Assembly (NCBI GenBank): GCA_963665045.2
Contig: CAXXJQ010000009.1
Location: 372,001-436,000, forward strand
Direction of reading: 5' to 3'
Origin: JAFGRU01 sp016934985
Lineage (GTDB): Bacteria; Desulfobacterota; Desulfuromonadia; Desulfuromonadales; JAAYDE01
DNA length: 64,000 nt
Within the stretch, counting starts at the first letter, position 1. Each line of letters begins with the position of its first letter. A program made the position numbers and the translations under genes. Under the pieces are notes generated by a model that did no database searches, was not told the DNA's origin, and saw only the letters and a program-made list of their open reading frames with translations. Shown here one piece after another: positions 16,629-25,601 of this stretch.

Positions 16629-19066
16629 TGCGGATACTTTCCATCCACCTGAAAAACATCAAGTCACATCGTGACACGGAACTGACTTTCGCACCGGGCA
16701 TCAATGTCCTCTCCGGCCCCAACGGCGCCGGCAAGAGCACTGTCTTCGAAGCCATCGGTTACGCTCTGTTCGGCGTCGACGCCCAAAAGTTCGTTGGCAA
16801 TGTCGAGCGCTTTGTCTCCATCGGTGCGAAAAAGGGCGAAATCGCTGTCACCTTTCAGACTGCCGGCAACGAATGCTTTCGTGTCCGCCGAAGCGTCGGC
16901 CCAGCTTCCAGATGGTTACTGGAAAAGGAGAACAACAGCCACTTCGAAGTCGAAGAACACAAGGATGCCGGAGAAACCGAACTTCGCCTCAAAAAACTCT
17001 TAGGGCTCGACAACGGGCGTCCCCTGGCAGAACAGTTCGAACTCGTCATCGGCCCGTTCCAAAATGAGTTTCTCGGTCCTTTCGTCATCAAGCAAGCAAC
17101 CAAAAGACGCGACGAGTTTGATGCCATCCTCGGCATCGACGCCTGGCGCAAAACTTTTACCGCCACCAACAGCCTGGCCAAAGCCGTCAGAAACCGGATA
17201 GAAATCCTCCAGGCCGAAATCGAGGGCAGAAAAGAGCAAGTCGCCCAACTACCGGAAAAACTGGAGGAGATGAAAAGCACCCAAGCGGAACTCCAAAATG
17301 CGGCAAACTCTCTGCACGACAAGGAAAAGGATCTTAAAAAGATCGAAACAGTCCTGGCTGGAATGGACAACCTGGAAAAAGCCATCACCGCTCTGCAAAA
17401 AGAGATCGCCGCCCTGGAGGCTCAGGAGAAAGCCGCTGATCAGAATATTGCCCTCCGCCAGCAGCAAGTTGCCGAGGCCCGGAAAGCCGTCGATATCGTT
17501 GAAAAGACCCGGCCCGGGAAAAACGCTTATGAAAAAGCCGAAAACCACCTCACGGAATTGCGCTCTAGAGAAAAACAACGCCGTGCAGTTGAAAACAAAA
17601 TATCCACCCTTCACAGTCAGGTCGCAGCCTTACAGGCACACAGCAATTCCGAAGAAAAAAGCCTGGTGGAGGCCGGCAGCGAACTGACCACTGAAGAAAA
17701 ACGTCTTGACGCTGAAAAAAAATCCCTTCTGGCGGATGTCGACAGCCTCGAACTGGCAGCCCGACTGCCTGAAATAAAAAAACAACTCTCTTTTTTAAAG
17801 GATAAACGGGGACAGCGCGAAGGCTTCCGCAAAGGCCTTCAGGAAGGAAAAGAAAAACTGACCGAAGGACTCTGCCCCTTTTTCCAGGAACCCTGCCTGA
17901 ATATTGCCGACAACAAACCGGAAGATGTCTTTTTAGTCAGACTCACAGACCTGGACGATGAGTTGAGGCGGCTCGACGCCGACATCGGCCGCCTCTCCAA
18001 AGAAGAAGTACAAGCCGAAGAAGCGGCTACTAAAACCCGGGAAATCAGGGTAAAAGTATCGGAGCTGGAACGTCAGAAAAAGGCTCTGGAAGGCCGGCGG
18101 CGAAAAATTGAAGAACACCAGGCAAAGCTTGCCCAGATCCGGACCCGACACCAGGAAGCGATGACTCTCCTCGACAAAGAACAGGAGGTTCTGAAGGATT
18201 TTGCCGATATCGAGAAAGAAATCGCAGCTGCAGAGAATGAAAAGGGGCGTCACCGGGAAACCAGGGACAACTTCTATGCCCATCATAAACTGGCGATGGA
18301 GCTAGGCCGCCGGGAGGATGCGTTCCGAGAAATCCTGAGGCAGCAGGAAACGATTCGCTTGGCGCTCAATGGAAAAAAGGGGGACCTGGAAGGCTGCCGG
18401 CAGGAATACCAGGCGGAAAAACATGCAGAGGAGCGTAAACGTAAAGAAACCCTCCTCGGGCTGGTGGCCTCCCTACGTCAAAGGGTTTCGGACCTTGACC
18501 TGAACAAAAAGCGACTGGAAAGGGAGATCGAACGGTTGCAACAGGTCGGCAAGGAGATTGAAACCCGCAACGCCCAGGTCCACTCCTGGGAAGACAAAGA
18601 AAAACTCGTCAAGTTCCTCCGCAACCGGGTTTTTAAAAACGTTTCGACTTCCCTGTCAGAACGTTTCCGCGAGGAAATCAGCGTGCGAGCCGATCGTATT
18701 TACCGCTCCATCGCCGAGGCCGATGAAGAACTGTACTGGGGGGAAAATTACCGTATTGTGCTGCGGGATATGACCGATGGGGAAATCCGGGAGAGAACCG
18801 ACGATCAACTCTCCGGAGGTCAGATTATGAGCGCCGTGGTGGCCCTGAGGCTGGCCATGCTCCAGACCATAGGAGCACGCATCGCCTTCTTTGATGAACC
18901 GACCTCCAACCTTGATGTTACCCGCCGCGAGAACCTGGCCCGGGCTTTCCGCGCCATCGATGTCGGCCGTGAAGAGGTTACCGAGCACTGGTACGACCAG
19001 CTTTTCCTCATCAGCCACGATGTCGCCTTCAGCGAGGTGACGGATCAGATCCTAACCCTCGAATGA
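16625..19066 (+). CDS. sbcC: SbcC/Rad50-type SMC ATPase, short form
   Basis: ATPase of 813 aa. The Walker A SGPNGAGKSTVFEAIGYALF is near residues 31-50, followed by two long coiled-coil arms (about 190-410 and 435-680), the ABC signature LSGGQIMSAVVALR, and Walker B IAFFDEPTSNLD with the D-loop and switch LISHD. The mid-point hook is GLCPFFQEPCLNI (about 416), a Cys-X6-Cys spacing instead of the CXXC of Rad50 zinc hooks. It is shorter than E. coli SbcC (1048 aa). It overlaps sbcD by 4 bases. Two ATG codons in tandem (16625, 16628) make the exact start uncertain by one residue. Confidence 0.92.
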   Translation: MMRILSIHLKNIKSHRDTELTFAPGINVLSGPNGAGKSTVFEAIGYALFGVDAQKFVGNVERFVSIGAKKGEIAVTFQTAGNECFRVRRSVGPASRWLLEKENNSHFEVEEHKDAGETELRLKKLLGLDNGRPLAEQFELVIGPFQNEFLGPFVIKQATKRRDEFDAILGIDAWRKTFTATNSLAKAVRNRIEILQAEIEGRKEQVAQLPEKLEEMKSTQAELQNAANSLHDKEKDLKKIETVLAGMDNLEKAITALQKEIAALEAQEKAADQNIALRQQQVAEARKAVDIVEKTRPGKNAYEKAENHLTELRSREKQRRAVENKISTLHSQVAALQAHSNSEEKSLVEAGSELTTEEKRLDAEKKSLLADVDSLELAARLPEIKKQLSFLKDKRGQREGFRKGLQEGKEKLTEGLCPFFQEPCLNIADNKPEDVFLVRLTDLDDELRRLDADIGRLSKEEVQAEEAATKTREIRVKVSELERQKKALEGRRRKIEEHQAKLAQIRTRHQEAMTLLDKEQEVLKDFADIEKEIAAAENEKGRHRETRDNFYAHHKLAMELGRREDAFREILRQQETIRLALNGKKGDLEGCRQEYQAEKHAEERKRKETLLGLVASLRQRVSDLDLNKKRLEREIERLQQVGKEIETRNAQVHSWEDKEKLVKFLRNRVFKNVSTSLSERFREEISVRADRIYRSIAEADEELYWGENYRIVLRDMTDGEIRERTDDQLSGGQIMSAVVALRLAMLQTIGARIAFFDEPTSNLDVTRRENLARAFRAIDVGREEVTEHWYDQLFLISHDVAFSEVTDQILTLE

Positions 19067-19126
19067 ATCCTCCTATCAGCTTGTTAAGCCGATAGACTTC
19101 GAAACTCCGGACTTGCCATTCCCTTA

Positions 19127-20116
19127 TCACACCTTACGGGTAATCTTTTTGAGATGATCGTTGATCAGGTCCGCCATGGCCTTGATAAAATCCGGGCGAT
19201 CGTTCATGGAGGGGCTGCGCACAAAATGCCTGATACCCATGCTGCGGGCAAACTGGTCATATTCGATATCGAGTTCATAGAGGGTTTCGAGGTGGTCGGA
19301 AACGAAGGAAACGGGAACGATGAGAAGCGCCTGGTTCCCTTGCCGGGCGAGACGCTGGATAGTTTCCTTGGTTGAAGGCTCAAGCCATTTGGCGGGCCCA
19401 CCACGGCTCTGGAAACAGAGATGCCAGTGACATTCACCGATGCGCTGGAGCACACCGCGTACGGTCCGCAGGGTTTGAGTCAGAAAAGGATCACCCTGAT
19501 CGATGAGACGCTGCGGCAGGGAATGAGCGGAAAACAGGATCTGGGCATCGGCACGGAAATGCTCGGGGATGGATTCCAAACCTTCCTGAACGGTGGCGGC
19601 CAGAACATCGAGATAATCGGACCAGAGATACCAGGGATCGATGACCGTGTATTGCAATTGGGGGTGAATTACACTGACGGCCCGGCAGAAATCTTTGATA
19701 CTGCTTCCCGTAGTGGTTTTTGAATACTGGGGATACATGGGAAGAACGACGGCCTGGTCAATACCCGCCTTGCGAATCTGGGCCAGGGTTTCGGAGGCAA
19801 AAGGCGACGAATAGCGCATGATGACAAAAGGGGTGTAGGAGGTGTTCAGATCCCGGATAATGGCGCGGGCCTGTTTTTCCGTCCATTCCCGCAGCGGCGA
19901 GCCACCCCCGATACGGCGGTATTTTTCCGCACTGGCAGGAGCTCTGAAATGAGAAACAAAACGGGCAAACACCCTTTGCCCGAACCCCCCCGGCAGAATC
20001 CGGATCAGGTCCTTGTCGGAAAAAAGCTTAAAGAGGTAAGGTTTTACTTCATCCGTGGAGCCCGGTCCTCCCATGTTGAGAAGAACCAGAGCCTTGGGAC
20101 TGTCAGGTTCGATCAT
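19127..20116 (-). CDS. hemH: Ferrochelatase
   Basis: Protein of 329 aa with ALVLLNMGGPGSTDEVKPYL at the N-terminus and the active-site stretches VLPMYPQYSKTTTGS (catalytic His replaced around QYS) and FSAHSLPQRLIDQGDP, followed by CFQSRGGP and a C-terminal VSDHLETLYELDIEY with the conserved HLETLYE metal-handling motif. It inserts ferrous iron into a porphyrin. It is the last gene of the radical SAM-hemE-hemH operon, 26 bases after hemE. A hairpin (19073-19096, CTATC...GATAG) lies beyond its stop but has no T run. Confidence 0.95.
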   Translation of the reverse strand: MIEPDSPKALVLLNMGGPGSTDEVKPYLFKLFSDKDLIRILPGGFGQRVFARFVSHFRAPASAEKYRRIGGGSPLREWTEKQARAIIRDLNTSYTPFVIMRYSSPFASETLAQIRKAGIDQAVVLPMYPQYSKTTTGSSIKDFCRAVSVIHPQLQYTVIDPWYLWSDYLDVLAATVQEGLESIPEHFRADAQILFSAHSLPQRLIDQGDPFLTQTLRTVRGVLQRIGECHWHLCFQSRGGPAKWLEPSTKETIQRLARQGNQALLIVPVSFVSDHLETLYELDIEYDQFARSMGIRHFVRSPSMNDRPDFIKAMADLINDHLKKITRKV

Positions 20117-20142
20117 CCCTTTCCTTTATGCTCCCGAAGAAA

Positions 20143-21165
20143 TCAGGTCAACGCATGAACCCTGTCCACCAGAAACCGGACATGATCAACCGGGGTTTCC
20201 GGCAGGATGCCATGCCCAAGGTTGAAAATATGTCCGGGACGGCCGTCGTTTTCGCCAAGGATCCGGCGAACAGCTTTTTCAATGACAGTTGTCGGCCCGA
20301 ACAGAACCGAGGGGTCAAGATTTCCCTGCACAGCAACTTTCGTTCCCAGAACATCCCGGGCACGATCGAGAGGGATATGCCAGTCGAGGCCGACGACATC
20401 GGCACCGGCCTGCTTCACCAGATCAAGCATGGTCCCCCCGCCCTTAACAAACAGAATAACCGGAACCTTCGCGCGGTTCAATCCGGCAATCAATTTAGCC
20501 GTAAAAGGTTGAATAAAAGTTTCATAATCAGCTGGGGCGAGCAGCCCTCCCCAGGTATCGAAAATCTGCACAGCCTGAACACCGGCATCAATCTGGGCAT
20601 TCAAATAGCGCCGGTTAGTTTCGGTGATTTTTTCCATCAGCGAAGCAAACAGATCAGGGGCGCTGAACATCATCTGTTTTACGCGGGAAAAGTCCTTACT
20701 CCCCTGCCCCTCGACCATATAACAGGCCAGGGTAAAAGGGGCACCGCAAAATCCGATAAGCGGAACACGACCGTTCAGTTCGGCTCGCAAAATACGAACA
20801 GCATCGAAAACAAACGACAGCTCTTCCTCGACACAGGGAACGCGCAAGGTGGCGATATCGGCTGCCGTGGCCACCGGCTTTTCCAGGACCGGGCCAGGAC
20901 TGAAATCGAGGCCGACCCCCATGCTCTCTACGGGCATGAGAATGTCGGAGAAAAGGATGGCGGCATCCACGCCGAGAATATCCACGGGCTGCAGAGTCAC
21001 CTTCGCGGCCAGTTCCGGATTCCTGCAAAGATCGAGGAAGGAAACCCCGGCCCGCACCTCACGGTACTGGGGCAGATAGCGGCCGGCCTGACGCATGATC
21101 CAGACCGGTGTGCGACTGACGGGCCGCCCCCAGCAGGCTTCGATGAAATCGGAACGCTCACTCAT
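20143..21165 (-). CDS. hemE: Uroporphyrinogen III decarboxylase
   Basis: Protein of 340 aa with the family hallmarks RTPVWIMRQAGRYLPQY, DAAILFSDILMPVESMGV, PLIGFCGAPFTLACYMVEG, QIFDTWGGLL and a C-terminal FNLGHGILPETPVDHV. It removes four carboxyls from uroporphyrinogen III to give coproporphyrinogen III. The frame is open 30 bases further upstream, but the ATG at 21165, preceded by GGGGG at a good distance, matches the usual MSERSDFIEAC start. This also gives the 4-base overlap with the stop of the radical SAM gene. Confidence 0.96.
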   Translation of the reverse strand: MSERSDFIEACWGRPVSRTPVWIMRQAGRYLPQYREVRAGVSFLDLCRNPELAAKVTLQPVDILGVDAAILFSDILMPVESMGVGLDFSPGPVLEKPVATAADIATLRVPCVEEELSFVFDAVRILRAELNGRVPLIGFCGAPFTLACYMVEGQGSKDFSRVKQMMFSAPDLFASLMEKITETNRRYLNAQIDAGVQAVQIFDTWGGLLAPADYETFIQPFTAKLIAGLNRAKVPVILFVKGGGTMLDLVKQAGADVVGLDWHIPLDRARDVLGTKVAVQGNLDPSVLFGPTTVIEKAVRRILGENDGRPGHIFNLGHGILPETPVDHVRFLVDRVHALT

Positions 21166-22307
21166 GTTGACCCCCTGGAGGTATCTTCCCCGCAAAGCCC
21201 GGCAGCAATTTTCCTATGTGCACCTGCTGCGGAACCGTCAATCCATCCCTCCGGTGAGTAAAGGCAGAAAGGTTCTTCGGCAAGAAAATCACCATAAACC
21301 GCGTCAGCCCGGGCGCGACAACCACCACAAACCTGAATATACTCGCAGGCCCCGCATTTGCCTTTGTAACAGCTGTTATCCCGCAACTGCCGGAGTGCAT
21401 CGGAATGAAACCACAGCTCCTCAAAGGGGGTCTCTCTGACATTGCCCACGGAGGAAAGGAAATATGAGCAGGGTTTGAGGTTGCCGAAACAGTCGATAAG
21501 GCAGATATTCTGTCCGGCCAGGCAGCCTTTCTGAACCCCGGTGGCAAAACTGAGGCTGCGCCGCGGACTCATAGCCCCAGCCCTCTTTTCTTCCTGGGCG
21601 ACAATACGAAAATAGTGGGGAGCGCAGGTCGGCCGCATGAGGATATCATTTTCACGCTTTTCCTGTTCCAGATGCCAGTGGAGAATTTCCTCGTAATCGG
21701 CAGGAGAAATCAACTCTTCAATAATATCCCGCCCCCGCCCGGTGGGAACCACCATAAACATATACCATGCCACCGCGCACAACTTTTTGGCCAGCCGGAA
21801 TGTGGCAGCAATATCATGCTGATTGCGTTTTGTAAACGATGAGTTGATGAGAAATTTGATCTGATTTTTGCGCAGGATTTCAATCCCCGCCAGAGCCTGT
21901 TCAAAAGCGCCAGGTACGGCGCGGAAATTATCATGGACAGACGCCGTGGAGCCATCAAGAGACAGAGACACCATGCAAATGCCGCTCTGCTTCATGCGAT
22001 CACAGACAGCATCAGACAAGAGGGTCCCGTTTGTTGCCATGCACATGCGCAGGCCCTTTTCCGTCCCATAATGGGCTATATCAAAAATATCCTCACGCAG
22101 GAGAGGCTCACCGCCGGACAAAACCAGAACCGGTTTGGAGACCTTGCAGATATCGTCGATGAGGAGATAGGCACTGCGGGTGTCGAATTCGCCCGTGGTG
22201 GCGTCAAGATCGGACGAACAGCGGCAATGGATGCAACGCAGATTACAGCGGCGGGTTACTTCCCAGGCAATCCATTTAGGCAGGTATGACTCAGGCGATT
22301 CAGACAT
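21162..22307 (-). CDS. Radical SAM/SPASM protein of the AhbC/AhbD/NirJ haem-biosynthesis type
   Basis: Protein of 381 aa. The radical SAM cluster CNLRCIHC is at about residues 21-28, followed by LSGGEPLLRED and SLDGSTASVHDNFR. The C-terminal SPASM-like part has Cys residues in GCLAGQNICLIDCFGNLKPC and KCGACEYIQVCGGCRARA, then FLAEEPFCLYSPEG. That ending closely resembles AhbD (haem b synthase, which decarboxylates Fe-coproporphyrin) as I know the family; an AhbC or NirJ role is the alternative. It opens the operon with hemE and hemH and overlaps hemE by 4 bases. In this setting it may supply propionate decarboxylation or a related haem modification. Confidence 0.8.
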   Translation of the reverse strand: MSESPESYLPKWIAWEVTRRCNLRCIHCRCSSDLDATTGEFDTRSAYLLIDDICKVSKPVLVLSGGEPLLREDIFDIAHYGTEKGLRMCMATNGTLLSDAVCDRMKQSGICMVSLSLDGSTASVHDNFRAVPGAFEQALAGIEILRKNQIKFLINSSFTKRNQHDIAATFRLAKKLCAVAWYMFMVVPTGRGRDIIEELISPADYEEILHWHLEQEKRENDILMRPTCAPHYFRIVAQEEKRAGAMSPRRSLSFATGVQKGCLAGQNICLIDCFGNLKPCSYFLSSVGNVRETPFEELWFHSDALRQLRDNSCYKGKCGACEYIQVCGGCRARADAVYGDFLAEEPFCLYSPEGWIDGSAAGAHRKIAAGLCGEDTSRGST

Positions 22308-22338
22308 TCTCCCCCCATTTAGATAGGTTGATATGCCT

Positions 22339-22368
22339 ATAATACAGCCCCTTCCGCCATTGAGTCAA
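22339..22368 (-). promoter_or_regulatory. Sigma-70-like promoter of the radical SAM-hemE-hemH operon
   Basis: On the minus strand TTGACT (22368-22363) and TATTAT (22344-22339) are separated by 18 bases, 31 bases before the ATG at 22307, with GGGGGGAGA just before the start codon. The assignment rests on consensus similarity only. Confidence 0.6.
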
Positions 22369-22417
22369 AAAGAGAGGGGATTTTTAGGAAAAATTGGTGA
22401 TAATGAGAAAAATCACC

Positions 22418-23518
22418 CTAACCGTTTTCCACCCGAACATCGAGGTCCACGCTGCCGATCTCAAACAGTTCGGTAAAAATCTCTGAGACAGTGGAGATGC
22501 GATCGGCCTTCCAGGCATTGCTGCCACAGAAAATAAGTCCCGTATCGACGTTGCCGTGCTGGGCTCGGTTCAGCGCGTGGACAATACAGAAACGCTCACC
22601 GCACTCACGATAGGAGCACTTTTTCAGACACTTGACCGGACAGATAAATTCCGCGTCCCGGTCATGCTGGTGAATATTGGGAATATTCTTTACGATGGCG
22701 CGGCCCGGCAACCCGACCGGACTCATCATCAGGCCAATATCAGCCTGGGTACATTCCAAATAGGCCTGTTTGTAAGAATCGGCGGCATCGCATTCCTCAG
22801 TGCAGACAAAACGGCTCGCCATCTGAACGCCATCAGCACCCTGTTCCAGGGCATAGAGCAGATCGTTTCTGTCCCACACCCCACCAGCGGCGATCACAGG
22901 GATATGGTCCCCGCCCGCTTCCTGAAGAAAAGCTTTGACCCCTCGTACCGTGGCGTACTGATCATAGGCCCCGGAGCAGATGTTTTCCAATTTATCTCCC
23001 AGGTGACCGCCGGCGGTGTCAGGGTCCTCGACAACGACGGCGTCGGGAAGGCGTTGATAATTTTTCAACCATTTACGCACAATCAGCTGAATGGCCTTGA
23101 CCGAGGAGACGATAGGCACCAACGCCACTTCGGGAAAATCTTCGGTCAGCTTGGGAAGGCTGAGTGGGAGACCGGCTCCGCTGATGATGATCTTGGCGCC
23201 ACCTTCACAGGAGGCTCGAACATTATCTGCATAATCGGTCACAACCGCCATGCAGTTGGTACCGATAATTCCGTCAGGCGCAATTTCATAGGCCTTTTTC
23301 AGTTCATTCTTCAACTCAAGGGCATCTGTCTCGAAAAAATTGCCGCCAGTGAATTTAGGATTGTCAAGTCCCAGCCCCGCTGAAGCGACGATCCCGACAC
23401 CCCCGCATCGGGCGACGCTGCCCGCCAGCCGGCCAGCGGAAATCCGAACACCCATTCCGCCTTGAATCACTGGGTAAGGAACTTCATAGCGACCAATCTT
23501 CAATGCATAACCCCTCAT
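22418..23518 (-). CDS. Nitronate monooxygenase-like FMN enzyme (2-nitropropane dioxygenase family)
   Basis: TIM-barrel flavoprotein of 366 aa with VIQGGMGVRISAGRLAG at the N-terminus, a central VVVEDPDTAGGHLGDK and the FMN phosphate-binding PVIAAGGVWDRNDLLYALEQ, then GADGVQMASRFVCTEEC. The C-terminal extension is cysteine-rich (CPVKCLKKCSYRECGERFC), a feature of anaerobic members. The start at 23518 is chosen because GGAGAG precedes it and the barrel starts nearby; the open frame extends 25 codons further. The substrate is unknown. FabK-type enoyl reductases share the fold, but the Cys-rich tail argues against that. It is divergent from the histidine kinase gene. Confidence 0.85.
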   Translation of the reverse strand: MRGYALKIGRYEVPYPVIQGGMGVRISAGRLAGSVARCGGVGIVASAGLGLDNPKFTGGNFFETDALELKNELKKAYEIAPDGIIGTNCMAVVTDYADNVRASCEGGAKIIISGAGLPLSLPKLTEDFPEVALVPIVSSVKAIQLIVRKWLKNYQRLPDAVVVEDPDTAGGHLGDKLENICSGAYDQYATVRGVKAFLQEAGGDHIPVIAAGGVWDRNDLLYALEQGADGVQMASRFVCTEECDAADSYKQAYLECTQADIGLMMSPVGLPGRAIVKNIPNIHQHDRDAEFICPVKCLKKCSYRECGERFCIVHALNRAQHGNVDTGLIFCGSNAWKADRISTVSEIFTELFEIGSVDLDVRVENG

Positions 23519-23721
23519 TTGTTTCTCTCCTGATTTCCACTTCCCGGGAAGTTCGTCGGTATTTTGACTTTGTTTTCTGCCTGAGTTTAACAAAAGCCAA
23601 TCTTCCTGATTGTAATAATTGTGTAAAAATGCATATGATAAACCAGACTTAGGCGAGTTTTTCCATACCTGAACAAAGCTTCGGGCTGGACACGAACCGT
23701 CATTTGGGACTAGTTTTCATC

Positions 23722-24696
23722 ATGAAATTTCTGAAACGGACTTTTCACCCACTGGCAGTTGTCATCGCTATTCAGCTTGCCTGGATCCTGGTCGTGGGTG
23801 TCTGGATTTACTGGTTCCTGGGAACCCAAACCCAGATCAGGGCTCTGGCCCTGAAATACCGCCCGGAGTTGCTTGAAGGCTGGCTGGACTGGGTTGTTCT
23901 GGCTGAAGGTCTTATTCTCCTGGTAGCCATCCTGGCCGGGGTTTACGTCATCTTCGTTTTCTGGTCGAAGCAAGCCGCTCTCCTGCAGGAGCAAAAGGCT
24001 TTTATCGCCCAGGTCAGTCATGAGCTGAAATCGCCCGTGGCTTCCATCCGCCTTCATCTGGAAACCCTCAAGCTGCGCCGCCCCGACCCGGAACAGATAA
24101 GCAAATCTCTGGCCATCATGCTCGATGAAACGGAGAGGCTGAATCTTCTGGTAACCAACCTTCTGACTGCCAACCGCCTTGAGTACCGGCGCTTCAACCT
24201 GGCCCTGCGCCCCTGCGATATGTCGGAATTCACCCGCCGCTATTTTACTGAAGCCAAAAACCTGATTCTCCCCCGTGGAGAACTCTTCCTGGATGTTTCC
24301 GACGGCCTTTATGCCCGGCTCGATAAAGAATCATTCGAAATCGTCTACCGTAACCTGCTCGAAAACGCCATCCTCTATGCAAACGGTCCTCCTCAACTGA
24401 AGATCAGCCTGAAATCCAAAGACCACTGGTGTCATCTGACCTTTGCCGACCAAGGGAAAGGGCTGGCGAAAAAAGATCTGAAAAAAATCTTCCGGATGTT
24501 TTACCGCGTCAGACAAAGTGGGGAAAAACCACGGGGCACGGGTCTGGGGCTGTTTATTGCCAACCTCATGGTCAAGCGGCACAAGGGCAGGATCTGGGCT
24601 GAAAGCGGTGGTCTCAATCAGGGCACCACTTTCCACATCATGATTCCACGGCTCATAAACCGTGACGAAAAAGAAAGGGGAAAATGGGGCGTCTAA
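23722..24696 (+). CDS. Two-component sensor histidine kinase
   Basis: Membrane kinase of 324 aa with two TM helices (about 12-34 and 58-82) and a short (about 23-residue) periplasmic loop. HisKA has the acceptor His in QVSHELKSPVASIRLHLET (about 108). The HATPase has NLLENAILYANG, ADQGKGLAKKDL and RGTGLGLFIANLMVKRH. No HAMP or PAS is apparent, so sensing is probably within or near the membrane. A TTG 18 bases upstream is an alternative start, but the ATG fits the hydrophobic N-terminus. The stop overlaps the response-regulator start by 13 bases, so the two are co-translated partners. Confidence 0.9.
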   Translation: MKFLKRTFHPLAVVIAIQLAWILVVGVWIYWFLGTQTQIRALALKYRPELLEGWLDWVVLAEGLILLVAILAGVYVIFVFWSKQAALLQEQKAFIAQVSHELKSPVASIRLHLETLKLRRPDPEQISKSLAIMLDETERLNLLVTNLLTANRLEYRRFNLALRPCDMSEFTRRYFTEAKNLILPRGELFLDVSDGLYARLDKESFEIVYRNLLENAILYANGPPQLKISLKSKDHWCHLTFADQGKGLAKKDLKKIFRMFYRVRQSGEKPRGTGLGLFIANLMVKRHKGRIWAESGGLNQGTTFHIMIPRLINRDEKERGKWGV

Positions 24697-25394
24697 ACTC
24701 CCACTGTCTTCTTCTGGTCGAAGACGAAGATCACATCGCCCAAGGCCTGATCTACAACCTCGAGCAGGAAGGCTATCAGATCGTTCATGCTGCCAACGGC
24801 GAGCAGGCCCTGGCGGCTCTTGATATGCACAAATTTTCTCTAGTCATTCTCGATCTCATGTTGCCGGATATGAGCGGCCTCGATATCTGCCAGAAAATCC
24901 GCCAGCGGGACCCACGGCTGCCGGTTCTCATCCTGACCGCTCTGAGCGGGGAAAACCACCGCATCGACGGCCTTCGCAAAGGAGCCGACGATTATCTCAC
25001 CAAACCGTTCTCTCTTGCCGAATTTCTGCTTCGCGTCCAGGGAATCCTCAAGCGCTCAGCATGGTATCGCCCCAAAACCCAAGAGGAACGCCCCTTTCTT
25101 TTTGGCGAAAATCGGGTGGACCTCAAAAACGGGAAAGCCATAACCCCCCAAGGTGAGTTCTTTCTGACCGATCTTGAAATCCGTATCCTGCGTATTTTTT
25201 TTGAAAGGGAGGGAGAAATCCTGGAACGCGCAGAGCTTCTGGCTTCGGTATGGCATGTCTCCCCGGAAACCGAAACCAGAACCCTGGACAATTTTATGGC
25301 AAGGCTAAGGAAATATTTTGAAAAAAACCCGTCCAGCCCGAAACATTTTCTGACTATCCGGGGAAAAGGTTATCGTTTTGTCTGTGACGAGTAA
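24684..25394 (+). CDS. OmpR-family response regulator
   Basis: Protein of 236 aa. The receiver has the acid pocket LLVEDEDHIAQ, the acceptor Asp in LVILDLMLPDMSGLD and the Lys in DDYLTKPFS. The C-terminal winged helix (about 140-235) shows the usual TDLEIRILRIFFEREGEILE, VSPETETRTLDNFMARLRKY and IRGKGYRFVC. It pairs with the overlapping histidine kinase. No target is visible. An element of about 140 bp found again at 57.75 kb begins just past its stop. Confidence 0.94.
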   Translation: MGRLNSHCLLLVEDEDHIAQGLIYNLEQEGYQIVHAANGEQALAALDMHKFSLVILDLMLPDMSGLDICQKIRQRDPRLPVLILTALSGENHRIDGLRKGADDYLTKPFSLAEFLLRVQGILKRSAWYRPKTQEERPFLFGENRVDLKNGKAITPQGEFFLTDLEIRILRIFFEREGEILERAELLASVWHVSPETETRTLDNFMARLRKYFEKNPSSPKHFLTIRGKGYRFVCDE

Positions 25395-25399
25395 GCTGG

Positions 25400-25545
25400 A
25401 CGTGTAAGTTATGAGCATGTAACAGCGCAAGTCATTGACCTGCCAAAGTGCTTCAAAACTCACCGACAAGCCTATGGGCGCGCCTCAGATTTTCAAAACA
25501 CTCATTCAGGTCAAGCACTTACACTTTTTTCCCGCCCCCAACCCA
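25400..25545 (-). repeat. Interspersed repeat B, copy 1
   Basis: Read on the minus strand, this stretch aligns with 57751-57890 on the plus strand at roughly 80 % identity by eye. Shared blocks include GTGCTTGRCCTGAATRAGTG, CTGAGGCGC, GCAGGTCAATGA and TTGCGCT. It lies between two convergent genes and codes for nothing visible. Family and mechanism are unknown. Confidence 0.7.
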
Positions 25546-25556
25546 CCGATGCAGGT

Positions 25557-25580
25557 AAAAAAGGGGGCCTAAGCCCCCAT
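25557..25580 (-). terminator. Rho-independent terminator of the sulfite reductase gene
   Basis: On the minus strand GGGGGC-TTAG-GCCCCC is followed by six T residues, 22 bases beyond the stop at 25602. It adjoins the end of repeat B copy 1. Confidence 0.88.
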
Positions 25581-25601
25581 CAGGTGTCATTCGGAAAGCG
25601 G

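Noticed and set aside
20128..21261. 377-codon plus-strand ORF
   Set aside because: It is the antisense shadow of hemE, which has clear family motifs and overlapping operon neighbours on the minus strand.
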